Positions 38,721 through 51,012 of a DNA stretch of 64,000 nt are shown here, in pieces. Positions within the stretch are counted from its first letter, which is position 1. Every line of letters starts with the position of its first letter. The notes beneath the pieces are model-generated. The model did no database searches. It had not been told where the DNA came from and saw only the letters and a program-made list of their open reading frames with translations. Source of the DNA: Lethocerus indicus (taxonomy: Eukaryota; Arthropoda; Insecta; Hemiptera; Belostomatidae); assembly GCA_019843655.1 (NCBI GenBank), contig JACDQD010000104.1:7564001-7628000 (forward strand). Reading direction: 5' to 3'. The position numbers were made by a program, and so were the translations under genes.

Positions 38721-39296
38721 TTAACATGTTGGGGCGCGAGAGTAGGTGAGTGCTGAAAATTATTTTTTTCTGATTACTCAATCCCGCAGTACTGTACCTG
38801 AGATACTTCAGTAATCGGCTAAAAGTTTCGTAAATGCAGCCGCGATTTTATTCTGAAATTTAAGGTTAGCAATATTGATTCCAGATTTCTGCAGGCTGTT
38901 TCTGAATTGAATTAGTCAACCAGAATAATTTAAATTCGCAAGATAATATGGTCCGAAACCGGTCGATGTACAAAAAATCTAGAATGCACATTATCCAAAA
39001 ACATACTAACTAACATCGACTCGGAGTATAGTGCTGTATTGAAATTATTCAAAGTAGACAAAGTTATTACGTTATTTTCTGAGGATAAGGAATCAATTAA
39101 AACCTTTACGTAAAGTTAAAGTAATAATTGAATAAATAAAAAATGAAAATATAGTATAAAAGTTAAAAAGGATAATTTTTCCAAGTTTACATATTTTGCT
39201 ACTATTTCTAGCTAAGGCTTGTAATTTTAGGTACTTATTGTTTGTAAGGCTGCCAGATGCCATGTAACACTGACAGTAACGGAGCAGTGACCGAAA

Positions 39297-39318
39297 TAGA
39301 AATATGTCTATATTTCTA
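39297..39318. repeat. 9-bp perfect hairpin
   Basis: TAGAAATAT, loop GTCT, ATATTTCTA. Confidence 0.7.
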
Positions 39319-39554
39319 GGACCTAGCCAAATACTCTGGTTCGGGACCTGTAAGGATCATAACCGCTAATCCAGTCATAAATAAAGGTTACTCGTATCGG
39401 ACGGGAGGCTCTTGTTGTCTACTAAATTATAACGGATCCGGTAACTCCGGGCCGACTTAAACGCCGCTCGGGGGGGGGGGCTATAAATTAACAGGTTGAA
39501 TTTTACCATGTTAATTTTGCCCCCGTATTAAGTTAAGACAGAGGCCGGCAAGAG

Positions 39555-39589
39555 TATAAAGGGAGCCGGGCTAATTTCTAAGGCACAGT
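39555..39589 (+). promoter_or_regulatory. TATA box with well-spaced initiator-like motif
   Basis: TATAAAGG at 39555 and CACAGTA at about 39584, with the candidate start A about 32 bases from the TATA start, the usual spacing. A strong splice-acceptor-like tract ends at 39669 (CTCATTTATTCTTTGTTAATTTCAG region) but is not followed by a long open frame. Confidence 0.3.
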
Positions 39590-40139
39590 ATCTTTTAATT
39601 ACTCCCGCCCCCACCCCACCGTGGTATATATATCACGGCCTCCTCTCATTTATTCTTTGTTAATTTCAGTTTGCGTTATGGCCCCAATTTTCGTTTAACG
39701 ATACTTTAATACAATAACAGGGGAACACAGCGCAGACGGGGCAGGAGAGAGATAGATTTCCAACATTCCCTAATCCCAACTATAATCCCGGTAGCTATAA
39801 TTATAAGAGCTACGCTTATATTCAAAGCTATATTTTTACGGTTTGACAACGAAATACTGGGCGTACCGAAAACTGATAAATCGGACTATAACTTAACACC
39901 CGAAACTTAAAAGCGACAGAGTAGTTAAGGGAAATGTCTTTGGTTCCCTGACCAGCTGGTGATGTTGGTAGTTCGTAGATATTTCCTCTGAGAACTGGTT
40001 GAATTTTCCTGGGACTGCATTAAACTGAAAATGCATTAAAATATATATTTTCAAATTATACATTTCGCTTAATATTTGTTTAAATTAATTGTCGGACTTA
40101 TTCTGACGGCAAAATCTAAGACGGGAAGCATAATTGTCA

Positions 40140-40830
40140 GCGCCGGTCGCTTGTTATGATGATAGCTCTGGTGTTAATATGGCAAGTGATGTCGTGAAAG
40201 GGGTTGGCAGGGGGCGGTGGCGGGGGACGGGTTGAATCGAGGGCGCGTACGGGCGCCTTCATAATTACACACGTAGAGCAGCACGCCCCAGCATCCTCCC
40301 CTCTCGCTCTCCCTTTCTCCATCCCACCCCCTCCCTCTCTCTCTCTCTCTCTCTGTCATGTAAGCTCTAATCAGCTGTTGGTGGAGGCCCTCATACGGGC
40401 ACACGGGCGCACACGGACACGGATACGTGCACACACACGGGCACACGCGCACACTACTCGGCTTCCTAATTGGTTGCCCACAGGTCCAATCTACCCCACC
40501 CCCGTAACCCGCAACCCCCTTCAACCCGCCACCCCCGCTCACTGCTCTTCTCTGGTTCAAATTACACAACACATCCTTTATTGTAATGAAATCTGCAGTC
40601 CCCGCCCCGCCCCCACTCCTGTGAAGCGCCCATTTCACCGATTGGAAGAGCACCACCACCGCGGCTAAATTAAATGCCCCTCCCGCCCGGGCCCTCTCAC
40701 AGCCGCTGGCCGCCATTTATACCGGTACGGGAATATAATACCCGGCGGTCCTGGGCGGCCACTCACTTTAAACCCGGCCGCCAAATTACTCGCGAGTGAT
40801 GAAACCGAATTGCGCCTCGCGCAATTAAGG
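40140..40830. promoter_or_regulatory. C/G-rich island with CT tract and YY1/PHO-type site
   Basis: A CT tract at 40331-40354 (GAGAG on the other strand) is followed by a run of CACACGGGCAC-type short repeats (about 40399-40456). Near the right edge GCCGCCATTT at 40709-40718 is a full YY1/PHO-type site. Both long overlapping frames (40174-40716 minus, 40204-40668 plus) are low complexity. It resembles the 19.5 kb island in using GAGAG plus GCCAT words. Confidence 0.35.
40331..40354. repeat. CT microsatellite
   Basis: CTCCC followed by about ten CT units, inside the 40.4 kb island. Confidence 0.9.
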
Positions 40831-41311
40831 GGGTGATGGCAATAGTAAGAAGACGGAGAGCCGGAAAGGTCAAATCACCATTACGGTACATATTACTCCA
40901 ATTGTTTATCGTCATTCTTGTTATTTTGGCCGGGAGGCCGACTATAACTATCACAAACCCGCCGACGATGGAGATGACATATGTCCATAACGTCTTTATG
41001 CCGAAAATGAGACTCACGAAGGCGGGAGCCTTGGGGCCCTGTCGCGAGCCCAATTTTGGCCGAAAGATCGAAAAAGCTATGATATTACATTATAACATTT
41101 GGAAACACATTTATTTGAAGTTGTAAGTTCAGTTCCATTTAGCAACATATCTGTATCTGGTTACAATTTAATGAAACTACTTGAAACAATATTTTATTTG
41201 TTTCGTTTATACTTACACGATAAATTCTTTACTGTATTTCTGTTATAATACATAATATTCGCGTATATACAAGCTCTCTGTCGTTTGTGTGGTTATGTAT
41301 ATTGATTTTTT

Positions 41312-41408
41312 ACTGTCATGTCACTTTGACAGTCGATTCTCCCTTCCGGTTGGCACGTGTGAAAGTTTTGCCTTCAAGACTGCCTCGATGTCACTTTGAC
41401 AGTGACAT
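41312..41408. repeat. Two copies of a palindromic ATGTCACTTTGACAGT repeat
   Basis: ATGTCACTTTGACAGT occurs exactly at 41318-41333 and 41388-41403. The first sits in an inverted repeat ACTGTCA/TGACAGT (41312-41333), the second in ATGTCAC/GTGACAT (41388-41408). So each copy is itself palindromic, but with a different outer arm. Confidence 0.6.
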
Positions 41409-41910
41409 TAAATTCTTCAGTAAATCCGTACGATGAACCAACTCATAGTATATATGGGCATATAGGCGCATGTGCTAGCGGTGGCTCCCAAGTGATCATT
41501 AGTTGTCCGTCACCGAGCCTTCAGATTTATTAGATATCTACTATCTATATGGCTTTAATTACTAGACCCAATAAAGGTTTTTGCACACTGGCTGGTTGGA
41601 GGGTGTGGTAGCACTAAGGGGGTCGGGCCAACAACGACTTGGGGCTGTTAAATGGCTGGTGAAGAATTAAGGGGGATGCGGGCGTTTAGAAGCCCCATTT
41701 TTCATGTTTCCACCCCCGCACAAACACTATAAGCTACGTCCCACACTCACACAGTCTCCAATTATGTTTAACAAAACGTAATCGTGCTATCAAGGGGCCG
41801 ATCATGTCGTGAAATCGAGAACCCGAAGGGGAAACTTCTATTCCGAGGAATGAAGCGGCCTTCGGGTAATGGCAAGTATACTATCTCTCTTGCGAACTTC
41901 TCTCCCCAAT

Positions 41911-41977
41911 CGTTGGTTACGTCTTGTGCTAAACCGGTTTCGGCTTCTCGCTATCTCCATTAGCGTTCCGCCAGTGA
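41911..41977 (-). repeat. Dispersed repeat family A copy, fullest right half
   Basis: On the minus strand: GGCGGAACGCTAATGGAGAT, then AGCGAGAAGCCGAAACC, then GGTTTAGC and a tail ending GTAACCAACG. The tail matches the copy at 12068-12103, which shows the family extends at least 25 bases past the GGTCTAGC word. Confidence 0.75.
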
Positions 41978-42710
41978 TGAGGCACTGAAACCATCTTCGA
42001 AGTGGCATTCTGTTTTTACTATGGTACATATATGTGGGTGGGTATACTACCGGCCGACTAGTCCAAATGATTTGCAGCATGTAGTGTTATTATTTATGCA
42101 TTTAGTTTAGTGACTAGCTACACTAATTGTGGGATGATAATGATGACGGCGAAGAGACGAAAACAAAAAATGGGTCCTGTTAATGTAAGGCTAACTTAAG
42201 TTAGTATTTTGTTTTTTTAGTCACTATTTGTATATTTCAGTTCAGCTTTGATATTATTAATTAAAAATATATTTTGTTCGTTTTGATCACTATTACACTT
42301 CATTCCGTATTAGGCTTAAGACCTTAAGGGATCACCAGAAATGGCGAGAGAAGTTAGTTAGTGTTGGGGAGGGTCGAGGCATGAAAATGAAAATGACGCT
42401 TGGCTGGGGAAGCGATTACTGGAGGGCGTGTCCTTTACTAGGCCCCATCTTCAATTATATTTCAGAATCGAATCCAGATTATGTCGCTATCCGGGGGAAT
42501 TAATGGTATCACGGGGGATGAAAGAACCCAATTGGCGGGTAAATTGCTTATTACGTTGTGGTCCCGGACCGATGAAACGCTTTCATCAATAAATCTAGCC
42601 AACTGGTGAGATATCTTTTACTTTTTGTTGTTAAAATACACGAAAAAAAATTAGTTTGACTTCGACGAAATTTTATCTGTCGCTAGACGGTGCAATGGCA
42701 GTTCTGACGA

Positions 42711-42756
42711 ACTGAGATCGAAAATGGCGAGAAGCTGGTACCAGTTTAGCGAAACA
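42711..42756 (+). repeat. Dispersed repeat family A copy, diverged
   Basis: TTCTGACGAACTGAG, then ATGGCGAGAAGC, then CCAGTTTAGCGAAA, in consensus order with an insertion. Weaker copies: 42133-42170, 48855-48892, 4030-4085, 38948-38975 and 16890-16925. Confidence 0.45.
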
Positions 42757-43030
42757 TCGTTCAATAAACACATACATTGATGTTTTCATATTGTTCCCAT
42801 TCGCTTATTTCATAATATGCATATATACGTTTTCTATATATGCATTATAACACAATTTATTTTTTAAATTTAAATTATTTTTGCTGTGCTATTCCGAACC
42901 CTCGTGGACCCCAACGCTCGCGACGAGTCCTGACACTGGTGGACCCATAATAATAATAATCTGAGCGAACATTTTATTTTCTACTAAATGTAAATAAAAC
43001 TATAAATGTCATTGCGTTGGGTGTTATTAA

Positions 43031-43140
43031 ATTTTCAATTGAATGTAAGGCGAAACTGGGACCGCGGCCCATCAGAGCGGGGCGGCTGCTCTTAGCCGGA
43101 AGCTGGCTTTTTCATTGAAATTGAAAATTCAATTGAAAAT
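43031..43140. mobile_element. 110-bp element with 14-bp perfect terminal inverted repeats
   Basis: ATTTTCAATTGAAT at 43031-43044 is exactly inverted as ATTCAATTGAAAAT at 43127-43140. Between them is a G/C-rich core of about 82 bases, unlike the AT-rich flanks. It could be a small foldback/MITE-type element or a hairpin; no clear target-site duplication is seen. Confidence 0.5.
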
Positions 43141-43978
43141 TCTAAATTGAATTACAGTTGATCTCCAATACCTACGGAACTCTATGGAATAATTCTATAT
43201 GCAATTGAAACCCCGTATACTCCGGATTCGATTTCTGGTGGCTTCAGTTATCGGCGGTCCAAAAATCGTCTCTTGGGTGCTAAACGTTTCACCCGAAAAG
43301 CTTCTGCAATCGTGAGAGGGTACATAAGTATAATAGTATGTAATTGTATTACCATTTAACGCTGTAATTGTACGCAATGTATCAGATAAGCTTTATCATT
43401 GGTATGTCTGCCAAAAACTTGAATAAGATACTGACAAGGCAAACTGGCATCAGTCGATAGTGCAAAGCTGCGTGCTAAAATCGCATTCTTTTGGCAAGAA
43501 GACCCATTTTATAGGGCAAACACTGACTTCAAATATTTTGTTAATAAAACATTATTTATATGATATCGTTGATATCCCCCAACGGGCATCTTAAATTGTA
43601 TGACCGGAGACTACTCTAATGTCGGCATCGAGTTCGCCTCTTTATATTCTGTGTGGAAGCTGTAACTCTCCAGAAAGAGGATCTCTTAAGCCAAGAAGAA
43701 GAGTGTTCCAGAATTGATTTCCCTTCCCCCGTTCCCCTATTAGTTATCTTATTTTAAGTTTTCGACTCGGCCTCCTTTGGGCCGTTCCTCGGGCTTAACG
43801 ACGATCCGAATAGGATCAGTGTTTCCCTTTGAAAGGGGAAGTCCTGATTTATGCTATTGATCCCCTGCCTTTCCTTGGCCGGATTATGAGGAGCTGCGCG
43901 CATTAATGACACACAAGGTGTGAAGAGGCTGAGACGAAAATAGGTTCCCCCACAGTACCTGGGTCCAGCTACTGCCTA

Positions 43979-44371
43979 AACCTGCACTTCCTTCTTAGGC
44001 TTCCCGAGGGAACATACTTTTCCCTTCGAGAACGCCTTTAACTTCATGTCAATATTCCCATCCTCTAAGTCGGATCTAGGCTTTTCTGTTATATTTTCCT
44101 CCCAGAATTCTATATGGTATTTGCAGGTTTCATCGTTATTTGTTTCCGGGATTTTAATATAACGGCAAGCTTATTTTCACTATAGTGGTAGAGAACCATC
44201 AAGGGAAATTTTACAGTCAGCCGTATTATATTCGTAGCAATAATTATCACTCGTGAAATTCTCTACCTCCACTTTCCTATTTGACATTAATAGAGACAGT
44301 AGTGGTCCGTCAGTATTTCCTATAAATATTGTCCATATATTATTTTTTATTTGAATGTATGTACTTGATCC
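43979..44371 (-). other. Two adjacent open frames without start, possible decayed coding DNA
   Basis: On the minus strand, 44371-44183 is open for 63 codons and then meets TAG. A different frame, 44170-43979, is then open for 64 codons after an in-frame TAA, ending in TAG. Both are rich in Asp, Glu, Asn, Lys and Cys (for example ENFTSDNYCYEY and TCKYHIEFW), unlike the Pro/Ser/Arg frames of the islands. This could be a frameshifted relic of an extracellular Cys-containing domain. Frames of this length also arise by chance in this DNA, and no family is identified. Confidence 0.15.
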
Positions 44372-44379
44372 TCATTTAT

Positions 44380-46990
44380 TTTTAGTTTCCCGGATGTTAG
44401 GGTATTTTTTTATAATATAACATATTAACCTGATCTTATGGAGACTGCTTTATCCGTGCAATGTCATCGCAATAGGTGCTCCATATATATTATGTACTCA
44501 TACGTATTCTTCCAAATTGCTCCGTATTCTGTGTGTACAATATTTCAGTTCTGAATGGGAACGGATCTTGACGCTGTTTCGATTATCATCTCGAACGTAG
44601 GCAGGAAATGAAGGAGCGCTGTGCTCGGATATCGGTCCGAAGACCTGGGGCACCCCGGCTTTTGGGGCGGTAGCCATCAAGTTGGCGTATAAATTTTGCT
44701 TTTAGGACTTATTTAGCCCCTTTGTGGTTAACAATGTGACTGATTGTTGTCCGACAATGGGCAATCCTGAAATCAGAGCGGGTATTGTGGGGGGGCCCAA
44801 TGCTCACTTGATTAACAATACACTCCTAAATGGGGGGGCCTCCTCCCATTGTGCGGGCACAGCCAGGCGGCTTCACTTCTCTCCCGCCATACACAAGTAT
44901 CTCTCTTCGCCTCTTTCTTCACTCCTGCCCACTGCGCTTTGGTCCTTAGTGCCCCCTACCTAGTGCATCATCACTGACCTTGTTACGTGACACCTGACTC
45001 TATTAAGGAGTGTACAAACGGAAGAACAGAGAATATGAGAAAGAATAGCAACATAAGCATTCATCCGACAGATTAAACCTAAGACTCAAAGAAAGAAAAG
45101 CACATATATAAATAAACAATCTTTTCATAAGAACATAATTCATTATAGAAATAGTAATAATAGTGCTATAATACTCTTAAATACAGAAAGGAAATAATTA
45201 TACTTTTTTTATTTTTACAATTCCAATACTAGTTGGCCTGAATTATTTTGTGATGTATAGAGACCAGTAAAATAGTAATCGAAAATGTTACTTCGTCAGG
45301 GAAGTATTTAAAGTGATTTGTGTAAAAATAACAACACTACAGTAAAATGTTTTGAAAATATTATTGGATTAACTCGTGAAGTAATTTAAAATTGTATTGT
45401 TTAGTTTTACCAATGAAATGTGCAAATACATTTCGGGATTTTAAGGCATAGTCAGTAGGATTGTCGTAACTGATAGAGTGAGGTATTACCGAGGAGGTAT
45501 GCCGGTGGCTTTAATGCTCACTCGCCCCTCACCAGTATGTCAAATTCTATCCTTTCTACCTGAGCTAATCGGATTCGGAGTGGCGTTCAGCCCTAGATGG
45601 GCCTAGCATTGTCAACACCGCGTCGGTGACTGGGGTCTTCCCCCCGGAGACCAGCCCGCCTCCAGTATGCAGTCGGATTTAAGCACAATATAAGCTAATT
45701 TATGTCTACTATAGGCCCGCTTGGGAATTTATACTCCCCCTGTCACTGGTCAGACCAACATCCGGCCCATTGAATAAACCATTCCCCCGATGGACTGCCA
45801 ATATGGGCTAGTCTATAAAAAGATTATTCCATCGCTCGGGAGAAAGCATCACGGTAGTTGGACGAAAATTGGAACTTACAATATGAAACGACGAATTCGT
45901 GGTCCCTTTTCAACTGCAGTAGAGCTGCACTTACATTTGCCAAAGTGAAACCGTAAAAAAATTATTCAACATTACTCTTAGGGACTTGCTGACATTAAGT
46001 ACCTCATACTTAGAGAACAATTATACATCAAGATACAATACTAAACACCTCACATATCTCTTCCCTAAGAAGGGTCCTGCACTGATTGCGCCGGCCCGCC
46101 AGAAAATCCTTTTTTCTTTATATATTTTGTTTCAGATTGCATTTAAATCGGAATTGCTGGGCTATCATATTAATTTATCAATATGAAACAAATATTAATG
46201 TGTGTTAAATTCTACAAACGTATTATGGATAGAGTGTTACAACAGGATGATAGTTTTGCACCCGACTGCGCGCTAGACGGGGGACTGTAAATTTCAAAAC
46301 TGTAACAGGCATAAATTAGATTATATTGCTCTTAAGTCCGAGTAAATATTGAAAGGTTTCAGAGGGGCGACCATGACCCAGCCCGAACACGGCTGTTCTG
46401 TTGACAATGTGAAGCCCATCTAAGGCTTAACGCCAGTCGCAATCGGATTATCTCAGGTAGAAAAGGAGCATGAATTTGACATGCATGAGAACTATAATAA
46501 CGGCCGCCTCGCCCCCGAAGTAGTAAATTCATGGGCGAATTTCAGCATGCAAGCTGGAAATTAGAATAGCGAAGTGGATATCTCCTACCGTTATTCGGAA
46601 ATAAGGAAAACGCATAATAAACCACTTTGGGGTTTTCAAAAATTAAAAGAAAATCGATCATGGAATTGGTTTTATTTCCCCCTGGAGATTTTTAACTTTA
46701 TTGGGTTTTTTTAACCCATTGTAAGAAAAGTGAGAACTATTTTCTTTATTTGAATACTTGAGTTGAATACTCCAGTCAACGTTTTTCTAGTACTGATGGA
46801 AGCTGTATGTCGGTTACTTATAACTTTCTTAATTTCGCTGTTAACTTAAATTTTTAAAACTTTCTTTCATAACTGCTTTCATTCCTGCAATTCAATTCCT
46901 CGCCTTCAGGCTTATTATTTCCTATAGTGCACTCTTGGTGTATTCGTACGGAGCATTTCTCGTTATCTTGGCCAACCCTTCCATAACCAG

Positions 46991-47044
<54 letters not shown>

Positions 47045-49730
47045 GATGCGATTTAATCCAGTAACAGGTTTATAATAGCATTAAAATACAATCGAGGGGT
47101 GAGAGAAGGATACAATAGAAGGGTGACGAGGAAATAACTGAAGGGGGAGCGGGCTGAAAGCCATCCTTTGTGGGGAACTCAAAGCCCGGGCACCGAACGT
47201 TATATACTTTATTATGGGGAGACACCGATGGGATCGACATCCGGACAGTCGGCAACCGTATTTAAGCTGAGTACACAGCCCCCACAATGTCATCGCTGAG
47301 TGCAATATCTTTTATGTTTGAATCCGACTATCAGAATGTGACTGCAATTGAAAATAGAGCCTCTATTTCGTCTATGTGAATAAACATTTTATTGTCGATG
47401 CTGTTATATGACATTCTGTCTCTAATTTGGCCCTTAGGGTGGCCACCGGGTCTAGCCATCCATCAGAACTCGATCACTGAAAAACAGACAGGTCTTATAC
47501 CGCCATTAGAAGGTTAACACTATTAATATAATCCACTTAAACTGTTGGTTTCACCAATTATTCCTTGAAAACTTTACAATTTGGGTGTTTCCTAGCTGTT
47601 CTTCCAATTCATAAATAAGCACTCATTATGCCACCCGGCTGCTGAGAAACACAAGTCCAAGATTCACCTGTGTCCTAATAGGCGGACAGCGTCTCAAGAT
47701 CGTATTATTGATCATTATTATTATATCCTATCCGATTACGCTGTTGATTAGTTTTGGTATAGACCCAGATTTTTGCTTTTGGTGCTGCTGGCAGCATTAC
47801 AAAAACAGTTTAGATTAAAATAAAAAAGTAGAGTGGTGACATTGAATTACAGTAGTTATGAATGACAACTATAGTCTGACTGAAGAAAAGGAAGAGAGTT
47901 GAGAAAATCTTTACGAATGATGATATCTAACCCTTCGTGGACCGCCAGGCAAATAAGTAAAGTTTTTTACTAGTTTCTTCTGTGCCGGGTTTAGTTTTTT
48001 TTACTTCTCATAAAAAGGGGGTTATAATATATTTTTTATATGTAATACTGTGGAATTAACGAAGTGTTTATTTATTCACGTCGTATTGATTTATATCTAT
48101 ATATCACGGCAGCTTGTAACAATAGGCTTGTAAACGAGCGGTCCTCTTGGGGCTTTGGTAGTCAATTTATGTCTTTATCTGTTGGCCCATTTACACCGGT
48201 GTCAGTTTAGTTAAGGCCGATTCAAGCTCAATACTGTCACGAATTCACCGCGCCTCCCACGCCCATCCTACAGACGCCGCCGGAACACTCGCTCGGGCTC
48301 CATTACGTCTTCGATATTCTGTACATTATTGTTCAGCCTACGATAGCGTTATTTACCTGAGATCCATGTCTCATTGTACATTGTCTACATTTAATTTTAT
48401 TATTATTTAATTGGGAACTGTTAGGTCCTTATTATAAGTTTAAACTGGAGGACAATTATATTTTTTAGAACTGAGTTATATCTGCAAATCAACTGACTAC
48501 AGGAGGACATGACTCAGCGGTTTCCGTTTAGAAGGTTTTTCCTTCAGAAAAGAGTTAGAGGTCGGTGCAGACAGAAGAGTTACGTGACAGTGATTGTTAA
48601 GTTGGCACTCCCTCGCTATACGCCTCCGTCAGCACATCACTGTCCTTAGGCCTGAGCGACGATCACGTGGGCATTTGAAAACTCGCCAAATTTTATGCGA
48701 CATAACTATAAGTAATATTCACAATTGAATTGCAAATAAAAAATGAAGTTCGACTGACGGGCAGTAATATTAAATCTATGTCCAGAATATGATTCATGCG
48801 CCTGCAACAATTCAAATACGATAATAATCATATTAAATGCTGGACTATTTGTGGACAGACGTATCTGATGGTGAAAAGCGGAAACCTGTTTATCCCGGGG
48901 CCGAATATAGGAACGAGATAATTTCTCAGGATAAGCCGTCCGCTCACTTTTATGCGATGTTTTATAGCTCTAGCCTTTTATTTCTACGCCTCTTTTCTGT
49001 GAAAGTCGTTTAAGGATCCGCATGATGGAAGTCGTCCCTTTTTTTCCCCCAAAAGAGAAAACCGCAAAGGAAAAAAGAACCAGGTATTGTGCACTTTGTT
49101 TTATTAAAATCGATCGCCTACAGACGGGGTTGCGCGGGCGTTAAATTGATCAATAAATGTTCGGTTTAATCCGTCGGGCATCGATCATTGGACGGTGACA
49201 TAGTGATAGATTGACTTTTTACATTAAATCGTCAGAGATAAATTCTTAATCCCGTTTTACCACATAACACTAACAGAAGGTAAACAAATGAGCAGTTCGC
49301 GCCCCAATATAAGATGCCATATGATTTCGTGGATGTTAAGAATAACCGTCACTAAATGAATGTCAATGAATATCATTGATAATAACTTTGAAATGTTGTT
49401 CCGTTGTTTCTTTCTATTCCTTTTGCAGTCTTCGGGTGTTATATCCATTCCACAATTAGGGATCGGACAGCTGCAATCACAGAGCTGAATAACAATAACG
49501 TAGATATGGCTCGAAAAAATAAATTACCAAATTACTTATAATCGTAGATAATTTCGGATGGGTCGGGCAGGCATAAAGGTACTTTGATAAAATTAGTAAA
49601 CCATAGGAAGGTAGAGGTACTTTTCTTTGACACGATCGAATTTACGGATCGCTTTCCCCTTACAGACTTTTAACCACCCTCTCTCCGGTAGTGTGCGGAT
49701 ATAAAACTAACCGCTATCCTATATATTGGA
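44380..49730. other. AT-rich non-coding DNA
   Basis: Contains the TA microsatellite at 46996 and a weak family A copy at 48855. A CpG-rich patch lies at 45490-45700. No gene seen. Confidence 0.5.
46996..47042. repeat. (TA)23 microsatellite
   Basis: Uninterrupted alternating TA run. Confidence 0.95.
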
Positions 49731-49739
49731 GACGGTTAA

Positions 49740-50540
49740 AGGGTTAAGGAGCGGCCATAAATCGAGCCCTCGGGCCGGGGGAGTAGTAGTGTCCATCGAG
49801 CTCCCGACACAAGACAAACGATGTCGGGGTTCCTCCTCCTCCTCCTCCTCCTCCTCCACCTCCTCCTCCTCTCGGGAGTGGTACTCCTGAGTCGATCGGT
49901 CGTCCTCCGGCCGGCGGTAGTGGCCGGCTGGCCAGCGCTAATTCCCTAAGTAGCAATAAAGCCAAGTGCCCCCCTCCCTCTCCCCGGGGGCGATCCCCGC
50001 TGTAAAAACCGCAGAGGGCAGCACCGCTCTCATCCATCTCGTCTCGAAACACCCCCACCCCCGCACACCCCCGGGGGACTCACCTTAAACCATATTTAAC
50101 AGGCCGGCCTAACCCTCGCTAAATCAAGTCCGGGGACTCCGCCCCTAATCTAGCCGGCCCTCCTGTAATTTCTCCAGCGTCCACTATTCCTCCCTTTCGT
50201 TTTTTTTTACTCCGGACGAGGATTTATAGGATAACGACCGTTCCGTCCATTAGCCGAGCTGATCGAGTAGCTCCGTCGGCCGCCCAGTCGATGCTCGCCC
50301 ATCGGTTGACCCGTGACCCGAATTTTACCCGACCGTACTTTTCCACTTTCCCGATTAAATCCCTCCCCTCCCTCCCCCCGGCTCACTCTTAACACGAACG
50401 TCTTGTCCGGGACCGAACTTATATTCTTTTTATTCGTTCCCTTCGATTCTGTTTTAACGGGGTGCCCAACCTTTCCCGGGGGCGGTGACCTACATGTGTT
50501 CATTGTTCTAGCGCCGAGGTGCGTAGAATGAAATTAATTG
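49740..50540. other. C/G-rich island with TCC repeat
   Basis: Starts with GGCCATAA at about 49753 (a GCCAT core), then a TCC trinucleotide run at 49830-49872, then CpG-rich sequence. The minus-strand frame through it has a poly-glycine stretch made by the TCC repeat, so I do not call it a gene. Confidence 0.4.
49830..49872. repeat. (TCC)n trinucleotide microsatellite
   Basis: About 14 TCC units with one interruption (CACC) near 49857. Confidence 0.9.
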
Positions 50541-50956
50541 CGGGCCTCTCAATTTATAACCAGTGGGATTTTTAACTTACCATTATTTTTGTTTTTTTAT
50601 TGACTTTGGCACATGTAATGAGATTCCATACTCCATGAAAACAGCTTAAGGATATACTCTGTTAAGGTACTTTCAGATATAAGTGTTAATATGAAGAATA
50701 CGTTTTGAAATTGTATTCGAAAAGTATTTTCGGAGGAGAAACAGTTTTGGGATATGTTGACTAAATGCACTGGACTGGAGGGCGACGTGGCTTCCCAATC
50801 CCCGTCGGTTCATTACGGCCGAATTTTTAAACAAATTTATTCACTTTCCTCCTTCCGCGTAAGGAGCACGCGACGTTTTGTGTACAAGTGGCGAAAAAAT
50901 GAAATAAAAAGAAATCCCGCCCGAGAGGAAAACGGTCGTGGGGGCGGGGCGGGGGT

Positions 50957-51012
50957 GTGATGATTGTGGAGTGATGATTGCGGAGTGATGATTGCGGAGT
51001 GACGATTGCGTC
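50957..51012 (+). repeat. 14-bp minisatellite, four units
   Basis: Four head-to-tail copies of GTGATGATTGCGGA: units at 50957, 50971, 50985 and 50999. The first has T for C at position 11, and the last has two or three changes. Confidence 0.85.

Noticed and set aside
40174..40716. 180-codon minus frame and overlapping 154-codon plus frame
   Set aside because: Both are driven by CT tracts and CACACGGG short repeats (Arg/Glu, Ser/Leu and Arg/Thr/His runs) in a C/G-rich island; no domain seen.
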